DNA of 64,000 nucleotides from contig NZ_CP107783.1 in the NCBI RefSeq assembly GCF_036345255.1, positions 3,769,501 through 3,833,500 on the forward strand. Direction: 5' to 3'. Origin of the DNA: Streptomyces sp. NBC_00569. GTDB lineage: Bacteria > Actinomycetota > Actinomycetes > Streptomycetales > Streptomycetaceae. Numbering within the stretch: position 1 is the first letter of the stretch; every line of letters begins with the position of its first letter. Shown here piece after piece: positions 1 through 8,139 of the stretch. A program made the translations under genes and the position numbers. The notes beneath the pieces are model-generated. The model worked only from the letters and a program-made list of their open reading frames with translations. It made no database searches and was not told the DNA's origin.

Positions 1-231
1 ACGCCCGTCACGGACGACAGCTTCCTCGCGGTCCTGCACGCCGGGGACCGGCCGGTGAGCTGTGTCCTGCCCGGCGGACCGTGGGCACGTGCGTACGAGG
101 TCGTGGTGGACACGTCACTGGAGGAGCAGCAGGACGCACCGGCGGTGACGCACGCGGCGGGGGCGGCCATCACCGTGCCGGGGCGCACGGTCCTGCTGCT
201 GCGGGCGCTCCCCTCGGACGGGGAGGGCTGA
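1..231 (+). CDS. glgX: Glycogen debranching enzyme GlgX, C-terminal fragment
   Basis: The window opens inside a reading frame that runs without stops for 76 codons to TGA at 229-231. The peptide resembles the extreme C-terminus of GlgX/TreX-type isoamylases (GH13): a small beta-sandwich with the pattern YEVVVDTS, then a VPGRTVLLLRAL strand just before the end. The family removes alpha-1,6 branches from glycogen, which fits the glycogen genes at 12.7-28.6 kb. The catalytic domain is outside the window, so identity rests on the tail only. The stop is convergent with the next gene, 4 nt away, with no obvious terminator between them. Confidence 0.6.
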   Translation, partial: TPVTDDSFLAVLHAGDRPVSCVLPGGPWARAYEVVVDTSLEEQQDAPAVTHAAGAAITVPGRTVLLLRALPSDGEG

Positions 232-235
232 ACCG

Positions 236-880
236 CTAGCCGAGGATCTTCCGGTCGTACGCCACGGCGACCGCCGCCGCGCGGTCCTTCACGCCCAACT
301 TGCCGTAGACATGGGTGAGATGGGTCTTCACCGTCGCCTCGCTGATGAACAGGACGCGGGCGATCTCCTTGTTCGACGTGCCCTTGGCGACCAGGGCGAG
401 GACCTCGCGCTCCCGGGCCGAGAGGGGTTCGCCGGCGGGGGCGGCCGGGGTGCGGACCGCGGTGACCAGGCGGGAGGCGACCGCCGGGGACAGCACGGTG
501 CGGCCGTCGGCGGCGGCGCGTACGGCCGTGAACAGCTCCTCGCGCGGGGCGTCCTTGAGGAGGTAGCCGGTGGCGCCCGCCTCGATCGCGGGCAGCGTGT
601 CCGAGTCCGTGTCGTACGTGGTCAGGACGAGGACGCGGGAGCGGGCACCGCGGCGGGCGAGTTCCTTGATGGCGTCGACGCCGTTCCCGCCGGGCATGCG
701 CAGGTCCATGAGGACGACGTCCGGGTCGAGGCGGGCGGTCAGTTCGACGGCCTCGACGCCGTTCGACGCCTCGCCGAGGACCGTGAAGTCGCCGGCCGAC
801 TCGAACATGCCGCGCAGGCCGTCCCGTACGACGGGGTGGTCGTCGACGATCAGCAGGGAGATGAGGGAGTCACTGGTCAT
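236..880 (-). CDS. NarL/LuxR-family response regulator
   Basis: A 214-residue regulator with an N-terminal receiver domain (about residues 8-122) and a C-terminal LuxR/GerE helix-turn-helix (about 152-212). Visible receiver residues are the acidic pair D13/D14, phospho-acceptor D59 in VVLMDL, and the conserved lysine in YLLKDA. The DNA-binding domain carries the LSAREREVLALVAKG and NKEIA patterns. Its start overlaps the 3' end of the sensor kinase gene by 11 nt, so the two are translationally coupled and form a cognate pair. It is last in a four-gene operon with an ABC-2 transporter, which it probably regulates (inference). Confidence 0.93.
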   Translation of the reverse strand: MTSDSLISLLIVDDHPVVRDGLRGMFESAGDFTVLGEASNGVEAVELTARLDPDVVLMDLRMPGGNGVDAIKELARRGARSRVLVLTTYDTDSDTLPAIEAGATGYLLKDAPREELFTAVRAAADGRTVLSPAVASRLVTAVRTPAAPAGEPLSAREREVLALVAKGTSNKEIARVLFISEATVKTHLTHVYGKLGVKDRAAAVAVAYDRKILG

Positions 881-2147
881 GGCGGACCAACGGTACGCGA
901 GCCGAGACGGCCGTGCCGCCGCCGGGCTCCGACTCCACCGTCAGTGCGCCCGCGATGCGTTCGGCCCTGGCCCGCATCCCGTCCAGGCCGAACCCGCCGG
1001 TGCCGGTGCGGGCGGGCAGCTCCAGGGGGTCGAAGCCGCGGCCGTCGTCGCGTACGTCGAGGGTGACCTCGCCCGCCATGTAGGAGAGCGTCACGCCGAG
1101 CCGTCCGGCGTGGGCGTGCCGGGCGGCGTTCGACAGGGCCTCCTCGGCGATGCGCAGCAAGGTCGCCTCGATCTCGTCGTGCAGCTGCTCGGTGGTGCCG
1201 GTGACGGTGAACTCGGCGCGTACGCCGGTGCGCCGGGACCACTCCGTGACGGTCTTCTTCAGCGCCTCGGACAGGGAGGCGTTCTCCAGGGCCGCCGGGG
1301 AGAGGTTGTGCACGGAGCGGCGGGCCTCTCCGAGGCTGTGCCGGGCGAGGTCGGCGGCGCGGTCGAGGTGCTGGCGGGCCTGTTCCGGGTCGGTGGTGCC
1401 CGCGACGACCTGGAGCTGGGCGATGATCCCGGTCAGGCCCTGCGCGATGGTGTCGTGGATCTCGGCGGCGAGCCGGCGGCGCTCGTCGGCGACACCGGCT
1501 TCCCTTGCCTGGACGAGGAGTTGGGTGTGCAGGGCGGCGTTCTCGCTCATGGCGTCCTGGAGGGCCTTGTTCGTGCGCTCCAGTTCGGCGATGGTCTCGG
1601 CCTGGACGCGGTTGCGCTCCTCCTCCTTGACGTTGATGTGCATCATGACGGAGACGAGACCCATGTTCACGGCGAGCAGCGCACCGAAGACGGCCCAGGT
1701 GAGCGGACCCTTCGGCGGGAACCCGCCGGCCTCGGAGCCGGCCATGACGACGGCCGTGGCGAACAGTCCGGTGCGCACGAACCGGCGCGGCAGCAGCCGG
1801 TCGGCGCTGAAGTAGCCGATGACGGCGTAGAACACGAAGAACGGGTTGAGCCAGGCCAGGACGAAGGCGATGGCCCAGCGCACCGTGTAGTAGCCGGCGC
1901 CCGTCGCGGAGGGGCCGGGGTGGCGCAGCGCCCTCCTGCCCCACACGCTCTCCAGGAGCAGGGCCGCCGCGACGAGGACGCCGGCGAGGTACCACTGGAA
2001 CCGATCCCGGCCCATGCCGGCGATGTCCGACGTCGCCAGGACCAAGGGGACGCTGAAGGCCAGCAGGGCGTAGGGGCCGTAGCGGTGGAAGGTGGCCCAC
2101 CGCTGCCGGATGGTGGTGTCCATCGCTGCTGTGCCCTGCATCTCCAT
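870..2147 (-). CDS. Sensor histidine kinase, HisKA_3 type
   Basis: A 425-residue membrane kinase partnered with the overlapping response regulator. About 170 N-terminal residues form five or six hydrophobic helices with little extracytoplasmic sequence. A coiled-coil linker follows (about 172-215), then the HisKA_3 dimerisation segment ERRRLAAEIHDTIAQGL with phospho-acceptor H231, and an HATPase domain with the N-box EEALSNAARHA and glycine boxes DDGRGF and GGFGLDGM. The ATG at 2147 follows a GGAG box; a second ATG at 2123 is possible, and an in-frame ATG at 2234 would overlap the permease gene. The intramembrane layout suggests DesK/LiaS-like sensing of the membrane or of a drug handled by the adjacent transporter. 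Confidence 0.9.
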   Translation of the reverse strand: MEMQGTAAMDTTIRQRWATFHRYGPYALLAFSVPLVLATSDIAGMGRDRFQWYLAGVLVAAALLLESVWGRRALRHPGPSATGAGYYTVRWAIAFVLAWLNPFFVFYAVIGYFSADRLLPRRFVRTGLFATAVVMAGSEAGGFPPKGPLTWAVFGALLAVNMGLVSVMMHINVKEEERNRVQAETIAELERTNKALQDAMSENAALHTQLLVQAREAGVADERRRLAAEIHDTIAQGLTGIIAQLQVVAGTTDPEQARQHLDRAADLARHSLGEARRSVHNLSPAALENASLSEALKKTVTEWSRRTGVRAEFTVTGTTEQLHDEIEATLLRIAEEALSNAARHAHAGRLGVTLSYMAGEVTLDVRDDGRGFDPLELPARTGTGGFGLDGMRARAERIAGALTVESEPGGGTAVSARVPLVRHDQ

Positions 2148-2182
2148 GGCTCCAGTCTGCACGGGCCGCACCTGGCACACGC

Positions 2183-2956
2183 TCACTCCCAGCGGAACCA
2201 GCGGGCGGACGCGGCGGTCAGGACCACGGCCCACGCGGCGAGCACGGCCAGGTGGGACCAGGACGGCCAGTCACCCGCCGCGGCCTGGTTCATGGCCTGG
2301 GCCGCGGCTCCGAACGGCGTGAGCTCGACGATGTTCGCCAGTGCCGTGGGCATCGACTGCACGGGCAGCCACACCCCGGCGCAGAACATGCTCGGGAAGA
2401 ACACGGTGGAGCCGATGGCGCTCGCGATCTTCGCCGTGCGGGCGCGGGCGGAGACCAGCGCGCCGAGCGACAGGGCGACGACGACGGACAGCAGCAGGGC
2501 GAGCAGATACCCGAAGGCCTGCTGCGGCAGCTTCACGTCGAACGCGAGCCGCCCGATGGCGAGCGAGAGCAGCGACGAGGCGAGCGCGGCGACACCGTGG
2601 ATGGTCATCTGCGCGCCGAGCAGCGCGGGCGGCTGCACCGGCGTGGTCGACATGCGGCGCAGGATGCCACGCTCCCGGTAGCCGGCGATGACCGGCGCCA
2701 TCGCCTGCAGGCCCGCGACGATCATCGGGAGCAGCACGGTGATGGGGACGTACGCGTCGATGAGGCGCAGTCCGGCCGGACCCGAGTCGGCCTCCCGGAA
2801 CGCGGGGATGGAGCCGAGGATCACGAGCAGCGCCGGCGGGAAGACCATGACTCCGAAGAGGCTGCCGGGTTCGCGCAGGAAGAGGCTGACCTCGCTCCTG
2901 AGGACGGCGGAGTGGGCTCCGCGGCCACGGACAAGGGTGGCGGTGGTGGTGCTCAT
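2183..2956 (-). CDS. ABC-2 type transporter permease
   Basis: A 257-residue integral membrane protein with about six hydrophobic segments, including LFGVMVFPPALLVILGSI, ITVLLPMIVAGLQAMAPVI and a C-terminal LAVLAAWAVVLTA helix. The cytoplasmic YRERGILRRMSTTPV segment matches the ABC2_membrane family used by drug and lipid exporters. Its ATG overlaps the ATPase stop codon by 4 nt (ATGA), so the two subunits are made together. The linked two-component system suggests an inducible exporter for an antimicrobial or an envelope lipid; the substrate cannot be read from sequence. Confidence 0.9.
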   Translation of the reverse strand: MSTTTATLVRGRGAHSAVLRSEVSLFLREPGSLFGVMVFPPALLVILGSIPAFREADSGPAGLRLIDAYVPITVLLPMIVAGLQAMAPVIAGYRERGILRRMSTTPVQPPALLGAQMTIHGVAALASSLLSLAIGRLAFDVKLPQQAFGYLLALLLSVVVALSLGALVSARARTAKIASAIGSTVFFPSMFCAGVWLPVQSMPTALANIVELTPFGAAAQAMNQAAAGDWPSWSHLAVLAAWAVVLTAASARWFRWE

Positions 2957-3891
2957 GACTGGGTGGCTCCCGTCAGGTCCAGGAACGCGTCGTCCAACGT
3001 GGCGTCGGACACGCGGAGTTGGTGGGCCGTGATGTGGTGGCGGGCGAGCAGCGTGATGACGGCGTTGACCGTCTCGTCGGTGCCGCCCAGGGTGACGCGG
3101 CCGTCCCGGTGCTCCACGGACGCGAGCGCGGGCAGGCCCCGCAGCGCCTCCTCGCCGAGGGGCGCGGACGGCGTGAACGACATGACGGTGGACCCCGCGG
3201 CCCGGCTGATGAGGCCGGCCGGGGTGTCGAGCGCGGCGATCCTGCCCTTGTCGATCACGGCGATCCGGTCGCAGAGGCGCTGTGCCTCCTCCATGAAGTG
3301 CGTGACGAGCAGGACGGTGACGCCGCTGTCGCGGACGTCCTCGATGAGCTGCCAGGTGTCGCGACGGGCGCGCGGGTCGAGCCCGGTGGTCAGCTCGTCG
3401 AGGACGACGACCCGCGGGTTCCCGATCAGGGCGAGCGCGATGAACAGGCGCTGCTTCTGGCCGCCGCTGAGCTTCGCGAACCGGGTGCCGAGCTTGTCCG
3501 TGAGGCGCAGGCGCTCGGCCAGGGGCCGCCAGTCGGCCGGGTTCGGGTAGAACGCCGCGTACAGTTCGAGCGCCTCGCGGACGGTGAGTTTCGCCTGGAG
3601 TTCACTCTCCTGGAGCTGGGCGCCGAGGATCTCGGTGACGCGGTCGTGGTCGGCGACGGGGTCCAGGCCCGCGACGCGGACGCGGCCGGCGTCGGGGACG
3701 CGCAGCCCCTCGACGCATTCGACCGCGGTCGTCTTGCCGGCGCCGTTCGGGCCGAGGATGCCGAAGATCTCGCCCTCCCCGACGGTGAACGAGAGGTCGT
3801 CGACGACGGCCCGCCCTGCGTAGACCTTGCGGAGCCCGGCGACCTCGATCAGGGGCCTGTCGCCCCGTACTGCGCTGTGTGTCGTCGTCAT
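2953..3891 (-). CDS. ABC transporter ATP-binding protein (DrrA-like)
   Basis: A 312-residue nucleotide-binding subunit for the downstream ABC-2 permease. It has Walker A GPNGAGKT, signature LSGGQKQRL, Walker B VVVLDELTTGLDP with the catalytic glutamate, and the H-loop in LLVTHFMEEA. The roughly 90 residues after the NBD match the C-terminal extension of DrrA-type drug-resistance ATPases. The ATG at 3891 gives the usual MTTTHSAV start; a longer frame to 3951 has no supporting ribosome site. It is first in the ATPase-permease-kinase-regulator operon, and its promoter should lie in 3892-4065, shared with the divergent exporter genes. Confidence 0.92.
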   Translation of the reverse strand: MTTTHSAVRGDRPLIEVAGLRKVYAGRAVVDDLSFTVGEGEIFGILGPNGAGKTTAVECVEGLRVPDAGRVRVAGLDPVADHDRVTEILGAQLQESELQAKLTVREALELYAAFYPNPADWRPLAERLRLTDKLGTRFAKLSGGQKQRLFIALALIGNPRVVVLDELTTGLDPRARRDTWQLIEDVRDSGVTVLLVTHFMEEAQRLCDRIAVIDKGRIAALDTPAGLISRAAGSTVMSFTPSAPLGEEALRGLPALASVEHRDGRVTLGGTDETVNAVITLLARHHITAHQLRVSDATLDDAFLDLTGATQS

Positions 3892-4065
3892 GCTCCGAGA
3901 ATCCCGGCGCGGCCCCCTCGGCGGCATCGCCCATCGCGCTCGAAAGGGCATCAGCCGATCGGTTGATACGGCGCTACGACCCCCTGCGGGGCGGGTCGTG
4001 GCGCGGGGCGGGTTCGCCGGAAACCCGGTGGGCGTTGTCAGTGCCGATCCGTAGTCTCACTCCTG

Positions 4066-5913
4066 ATGCCCACAACACATGCACCGGCCACGGACCCCGA
4101 CCGACTCGTCCCGGCGGCGGAACAGTCCGCCGTGCGCACGCTGCTGCGCCTGTGGCCGTACGTACGGCCGGTGCGGGCCCGCTGGGCGGGGGCGGCGGCG
4201 GTCGCCGTGGTCGCCTCCTGTCTGTCACTCGTCTTCCCCATCGTCCTGAAGTGGATCGTGGACGGGCCGGTCACGGACCACGACCCGGGCGGGGTGTGGC
4301 TGGGCGCCGGCATGCTGCTGGCCCTCGGGGTCACCGAGGCACTGCTCTTCGGGCTGAGACGGTGGCTGGTGGCGCGGCCGCTGGCGAGCGTCGAGGCGGC
4401 CATGCGGGGGGATCTGTTCCGCCATCTCCAGCGGCTGCCCGTCGCGTTCCACGACCGGTGGGCCTCGGGCCAGTTGCTGTCACGCGGCACGACCGACCTC
4501 ATGGTCGTACGCATGTTCCTGGCCTTTCCGCTGACGTTCCTGATCGTCAACGGCGTGACGATCGTCGCCGGGTTCGTGCTGCTCATCGCGCAGGACTGGG
4601 GGCTCGGCCTCGTCCTGCTGGCGCCCGCGCTGCCGCTGATGGTGCTCTGCTACCGCTTCGAGTCGAAGTACGCGTCGGCCGCGCGCCGCGCCCAGGACCA
4701 GGTCGGGGATCTGACCACGGTGGTCGAGGAGTCCGTTCTCGGGATCCGGATCATCAAGGGGTTCGGGCGGCACCGCAGCCAGGCGCGGGCCTTCCGGGAC
4801 CTGTCGCGCACGCTGCGCGGGACGGAGCTCACCAAGGCGCGGCTGCTAGCGGGGATCCTCGGCGTCATCACGCTGCTGCCGGAGATGGCGCTCGGGGCCG
4901 CGCTGGTGCTCGGGTCCGTGCAGGTCGCGGACGGGAAGCTGTCCGCGGGAACGCTGGTGGCCTTCCTGTCCACGGCCCTCGCGCTGCGCTGGCCGATCGA
5001 CTCGATCGGGTTCCTGCTCGCCATGAGCCAGGAGGCGGCGACGGCGACCCGGCGGTTCTTCGAGGTCATGGACGAGCCGGAGGAGAGCGAGGGCGTCGCG
5101 GCGGCGGGCGCCTCCGTGACGCAGGACGGTGCGGGCGGGCTGCGGTTCGAGGCGGTCCGCTTCCGGTACCCGGACGCCCCCGACGCGTCCGAGCCCGTCC
5201 TGGAGCGGATCGATCTGCATGTGCGGTCCGGGGAGACGATGGCGCTCGTCGGGGCGACCGGCAGCGGCAAGACGACCCTGACCGCGCTCGTGCCCCGGCT
5301 GCACGAGCTCACCGGCGGGCGGATCACGCTCGACGGGCGGGACATCGGATCCATGGAGCGCGAGGAGTTGCGCACCCTCGTCTCCGTGGCCTTCGAGGAG
5401 CCGACGCTGTTCTCGGCCTCCGTCGCGGAGAACGTGCTGATGGGTGCGGTCGAAGCGGACACAGCGCAGCTCGACCGGGCGCTCGGTGTCGCACAGGCCG
5501 GGTTCGTGAAGGCGCTGCCGGACGCGGCCGGTACGCAGGTCGGCGAGCAGGGGCTCAGCCTCTCCGGCGGGCAGCGGCAGCGGCTCGCGCTCGCCCGCGC
5601 GGTCGTGGGGAGCCCGCGCTTCCTCGTGCTCGACGACCCGCTGTCCGCGCTCGACGTGCACACGGAGGCCCTGGTGGAGGCGGCCCTGCGGGAGGTGCTC
5701 GCCGCGAGCACGGCACTCGTCGTCGCGCACCGGCCGTCGACGGTGCTGCTCGCCGACCGCGTCGCCCTCCTGTCGGGCGGGCGGATCACCGCCGTGGGCA
5801 CGCACCAGGAACTGCTGCGCGCGAACGCGGAGTACCGGCATCTCATGTCCGGTGCGGACCTGGAGAGGGAAGACGACGGGCCGCACGGGCCGGAGGGGAA
5901 GGGCACGCGATGA
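4066..5913 (+). CDS. Heterodimeric ABC exporter, half-transporter 1 (degenerate ATP site)
   Basis: A 615-residue half-transporter: an N-terminal six-helix type-1 exporter domain (about 20-320) fused to a C-terminal NBD. Walker A is GATGSGKT and the signature is canonical LSGGQRQRL, but the Walker B end reads FLVLDDPLSALD, with Asp where the catalytic glutamate belongs. The switch histidine (VVAHRPST) is present. The partner encoded next has the reverse combination, so the two should form one degenerate and one catalytic ATP site, as in BmrCD or TM287/288. Substrates of such pumps are usually hydrophobic compounds; none is indicated here. Confidence 0.92.
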   Translation: MPTTHAPATDPDRLVPAAEQSAVRTLLRLWPYVRPVRARWAGAAAVAVVASCLSLVFPIVLKWIVDGPVTDHDPGGVWLGAGMLLALGVTEALLFGLRRWLVARPLASVEAAMRGDLFRHLQRLPVAFHDRWASGQLLSRGTTDLMVVRMFLAFPLTFLIVNGVTIVAGFVLLIAQDWGLGLVLLAPALPLMVLCYRFESKYASAARRAQDQVGDLTTVVEESVLGIRIIKGFGRHRSQARAFRDLSRTLRGTELTKARLLAGILGVITLLPEMALGAALVLGSVQVADGKLSAGTLVAFLSTALALRWPIDSIGFLLAMSQEAATATRRFFEVMDEPEESEGVAAAGASVTQDGAGGLRFEAVRFRYPDAPDASEPVLERIDLHVRSGETMALVGATGSGKTTLTALVPRLHELTGGRITLDGRDIGSMEREELRTLVSVAFEEPTLFSASVAENVLMGAVEADTAQLDRALGVAQAGFVKALPDAAGTQVGEQGLSLSGGQRQRLALARAVVGSPRFLVLDDPLSALDVHTEALVEAALREVLAASTALVVAHRPSTVLLADRVALLSGGRITAVGTHQELLRANAEYRHLMSGADLEREDDGPHGPEGKGTR

Positions 5914-7784
5914 CCACGACCACGAAGCCGGACCGTACGCCGCAGGATCCGGCCGCCGAGGACGGCGGGGAACTGCGGCTCTCCTCCCCCGGCGACCCCT
6001 TCGACCAGGACGACCTGCCCACCCCCAAGGGCGCGACCGGCGCGTTGCTGCGCTCCCTGCTCGCGCCGAGCCGGCGCACGGTGTGGCTGGCCGTGCTGTG
6101 CCTGCTGCTCCAGCAGGCCGCCGTGCAGGCGGGGCCGCTGCTCGTCGCGTACGCCATCGACAGCGCGGTGCCCGCCTTCCGCACCGACGACCACGGCCCG
6201 CTGATCGCGGTGGCGGTCGGCTATCTCCTGGCGGCGTCCTGCTCCAGCCTCTTCCAGTTCGCGTTCGTGCAGGTGTCGGCGCGGGTGAACCAGAACGTGC
6301 TGCTCGATCTGCGCGGCCGGATCTTCCGGCACGCGCAGGCCCTCAGCGTCGACTTCCACGACCGCTACACGTCCGGGCGGCTCATCTCCCGCGCGACGAC
6401 GGACGTCGAGTCCCTGCGCGAGCTGCTCGCCGAGGGGCTCCAGGAGCTCATCAACATCATCCTGGCCTCCGTGTACATCACGGCGATGCTGCTCTGGCTC
6501 GACGTCGGCATCGGAGCCGTGGCCGCCCTGTCGTTCCTGCCGCTCGCCGTTCTCATCCAGCTGTACCGGCGGCGCGCGGCCAGGGTGTACGCGGAGCGGT
6601 CGTCGGCGATCGCGCGCGTCATCGTGAAGTTCGCCGAGACGATGAACGGGATCAGGCCGGTGCGCGCCTTCCGCCGCGAGCGCGCCAACGACGCGGACTT
6701 CGCCGGGCTGAACCACCGTCACGAGCGGGTCAACGGTGACGCGCTGCTCGAGATGGCGCGCTACGTCGTCGGCTCCCGCCTCCTCGCGAACACCGCGGTG
6801 GCCGGAATGGTCCTGTGGGGCGCCTACCGTGTCGCCGACGGCACGCTCGAGCTGGGCGTCCTGGCGGCCGCCGTGCTGTTCATCCGCCGTCTGTACGACC
6901 CCATCGACCGGCTCGCGATGTTCCTCAACTCCTACGAGTCCGCGGCCGCTTCGCTGCGGAAGATCGCGGGGCTGCTGCACCAGACGCCGACCGTGCCGGA
7001 GCCGTCGTCGCCGCGCGGTCTTCCCGAGCTCGCCGGCGACCGTCCCGGCCGCGAGGTCGTCTTCGACCAGGTCTCGTTCGGCTACCGCACCGGCGGCGAG
7101 GTGCTCCCCCGCTTCGACCTCACGCTGCCCGCGGGACAGACGGTCGCCGTGGTCGGCTCCACGGGCGCCGGGAAGTCGACGCTGGCCAAGCTCCTGGCCC
7201 GCTTCTACGACCCCTCGGCGGGCCGGGTCCTGCTCGACGGCGTGGACCTGCGCGACCTGGGCACGGCCGAGCTGCGGCGGGGCGTGGTGATGGTGACGCA
7301 GGAGGCGTTCCTGTTCTCCGGCACGGTCGCCGAGAACATCGCGATCGGCCGGCCCGAGGCGAGCCGCGAGGAGATCGAGCGCGCGGCGAAGGCGATCGGC
7401 GCGCACGACTTCATCACGGCGCTCCCGGACGGCTACGACACGGATGTGCGCAAACGCGGGGGTCGAATTTCGGCCGGGCAGCGACAGCTGGTCGCGTTCG
7501 CACGCGCGCTGCTCGCCGACCCCGCGGTCCTGATCCTCGACGAGGCGACGAGCTCCCTGGACATCCCCGGCGAGCGGGCGGTGCAGCGCGCGATGCACAC
7601 GGTGCTGCGCGGCCGTACCGCGGTCGTCATCGCGCACCGGCTGTCGACGGTGGAGATCGCCGATCGCGTTCTGGTCATGGAACACGGGCGGATCGCCGAG
7701 GACGGCACACCGGACCAACTGATCTGCGGTACAGGAGCGTTCGCCGATCTGCATCGTGCCTGGCGGGAGAGCGTGGTCGGCTGA
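5910..7784 (+). CDS. Heterodimeric ABC exporter, half-transporter 2 (catalytic Walker B, altered signature)
   Basis: A 624-residue half-transporter starting at an ATGA overlap with its partner. After about 55 hydrophilic residues there is a six-helix exporter domain (about 60-350) and an NBD with Walker A GSTGAGKS, Walker B VLILDEATSSLD (catalytic Glu present) and switch His in VIAHRLST. The signature is ISAGQRQLV rather than LSGGQ. This complements the altered Walker B of half-transporter 1, so a functional heterodimer is the natural reading. The downstream gap carries the promoter region of the first protease. Confidence 0.92.
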   Translation: MTTTTKPDRTPQDPAAEDGGELRLSSPGDPFDQDDLPTPKGATGALLRSLLAPSRRTVWLAVLCLLLQQAAVQAGPLLVAYAIDSAVPAFRTDDHGPLIAVAVGYLLAASCSSLFQFAFVQVSARVNQNVLLDLRGRIFRHAQALSVDFHDRYTSGRLISRATTDVESLRELLAEGLQELINIILASVYITAMLLWLDVGIGAVAALSFLPLAVLIQLYRRRAARVYAERSSAIARVIVKFAETMNGIRPVRAFRRERANDADFAGLNHRHERVNGDALLEMARYVVGSRLLANTAVAGMVLWGAYRVADGTLELGVLAAAVLFIRRLYDPIDRLAMFLNSYESAAASLRKIAGLLHQTPTVPEPSSPRGLPELAGDRPGREVVFDQVSFGYRTGGEVLPRFDLTLPAGQTVAVVGSTGAGKSTLAKLLARFYDPSAGRVLLDGVDLRDLGTAELRRGVVMVTQEAFLFSGTVAENIAIGRPEASREEIERAAKAIGAHDFITALPDGYDTDVRKRGGRISAGQRQLVAFARALLADPAVLILDEATSSLDIPGERAVQRAMHTVLRGRTAVVIAHRLSTVEIADRVLVMEHGRIAEDGTPDQLICGTGAFADLHRAWRESVVG

Positions 7785-7852
7785 GGCGCGGCCCGGACCC
7801 GGCCCCTCCGCGCCCGGGCGACAGCTCCGTATATCGAACGTGAACCTCCGGG

Positions 7853-7894
7853 CAACGGACCGTTTCCGGCCAACATAATGACGCGCTCCTGACA
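7853..7894 (+). promoter_or_regulatory. Shared upstream element, copy 1 (before first M4 protease)
   Basis: A 42-bp stretch that recurs upstream of the second protease at 10340-10381 with identical spacing. Conserved blocks are CAACGGAC, then TTTCCGGCCAAC two bases later, then CTCCTGACA at the 3' end. In this copy the first block extends to the palindrome AACGGACCGTT. The element lies about 245 bp before the start codon here and about 110 bp before it in the second gene. It is either an operator or promoter shared by the paralogues or a remnant of the duplication; sharp conservation inside otherwise diverged flanks favours function. Confidence 0.55.
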
Positions 7895-7990
7895 GACAAC
7901 GCTCTCTGCTGCCACTCTTCCCTCGGCCTCGCACAGCTGTCCCACAGCCGAACTGGCGGGTCCCGTTCGTGAACTGCAGCACGACCTGTT

Positions 7991-8095
7991 GTGCCCAGAT
8001 GTGCCCAGTTGTGCCCGGCTTCGCAGTTCCACCCCGTACCGCCCCGCACTGCCTTGTTCTGCCTTGTTCTGCCCGGACGGTCATTCGCCGTCCGG
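7991..8095 (+). repeat. Ten-bp phased short repeats and hairpin in the protease leader
   Basis: Within the 355-bp gap before the first M4 protease, GTGCCCAGAT/GTGCCCAGTT/GTGCCCGGCT occurs as three units at exact 10-bp spacing (7991-8020), and GCCTTGTTCT occurs twice in tandem (8051-8070). A hairpin with 8-bp arms CCGGACGG and CCGTCCGG follows at 8073-8095, about 35 nt before the ribosome site. The helical phasing suggests a multimeric DNA-binding site or a structured leader. Nothing similar precedes the second protease gene. Confidence 0.4.
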
Positions 8096-8139
8096 TCTTC
8101 CCCGGCCGCGCGATCCGCGGCCCGCAGAAGGAGTCAGCC

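Noticed and set aside
570..2681. Long + strand open frame opposite the sensor kinase and ABC-2 genes
   Set aside because: Antisense shadow typical of high-GC DNA: low-complexity Arg/Gly-rich product, no family motifs, fully overlaps two confident genes.
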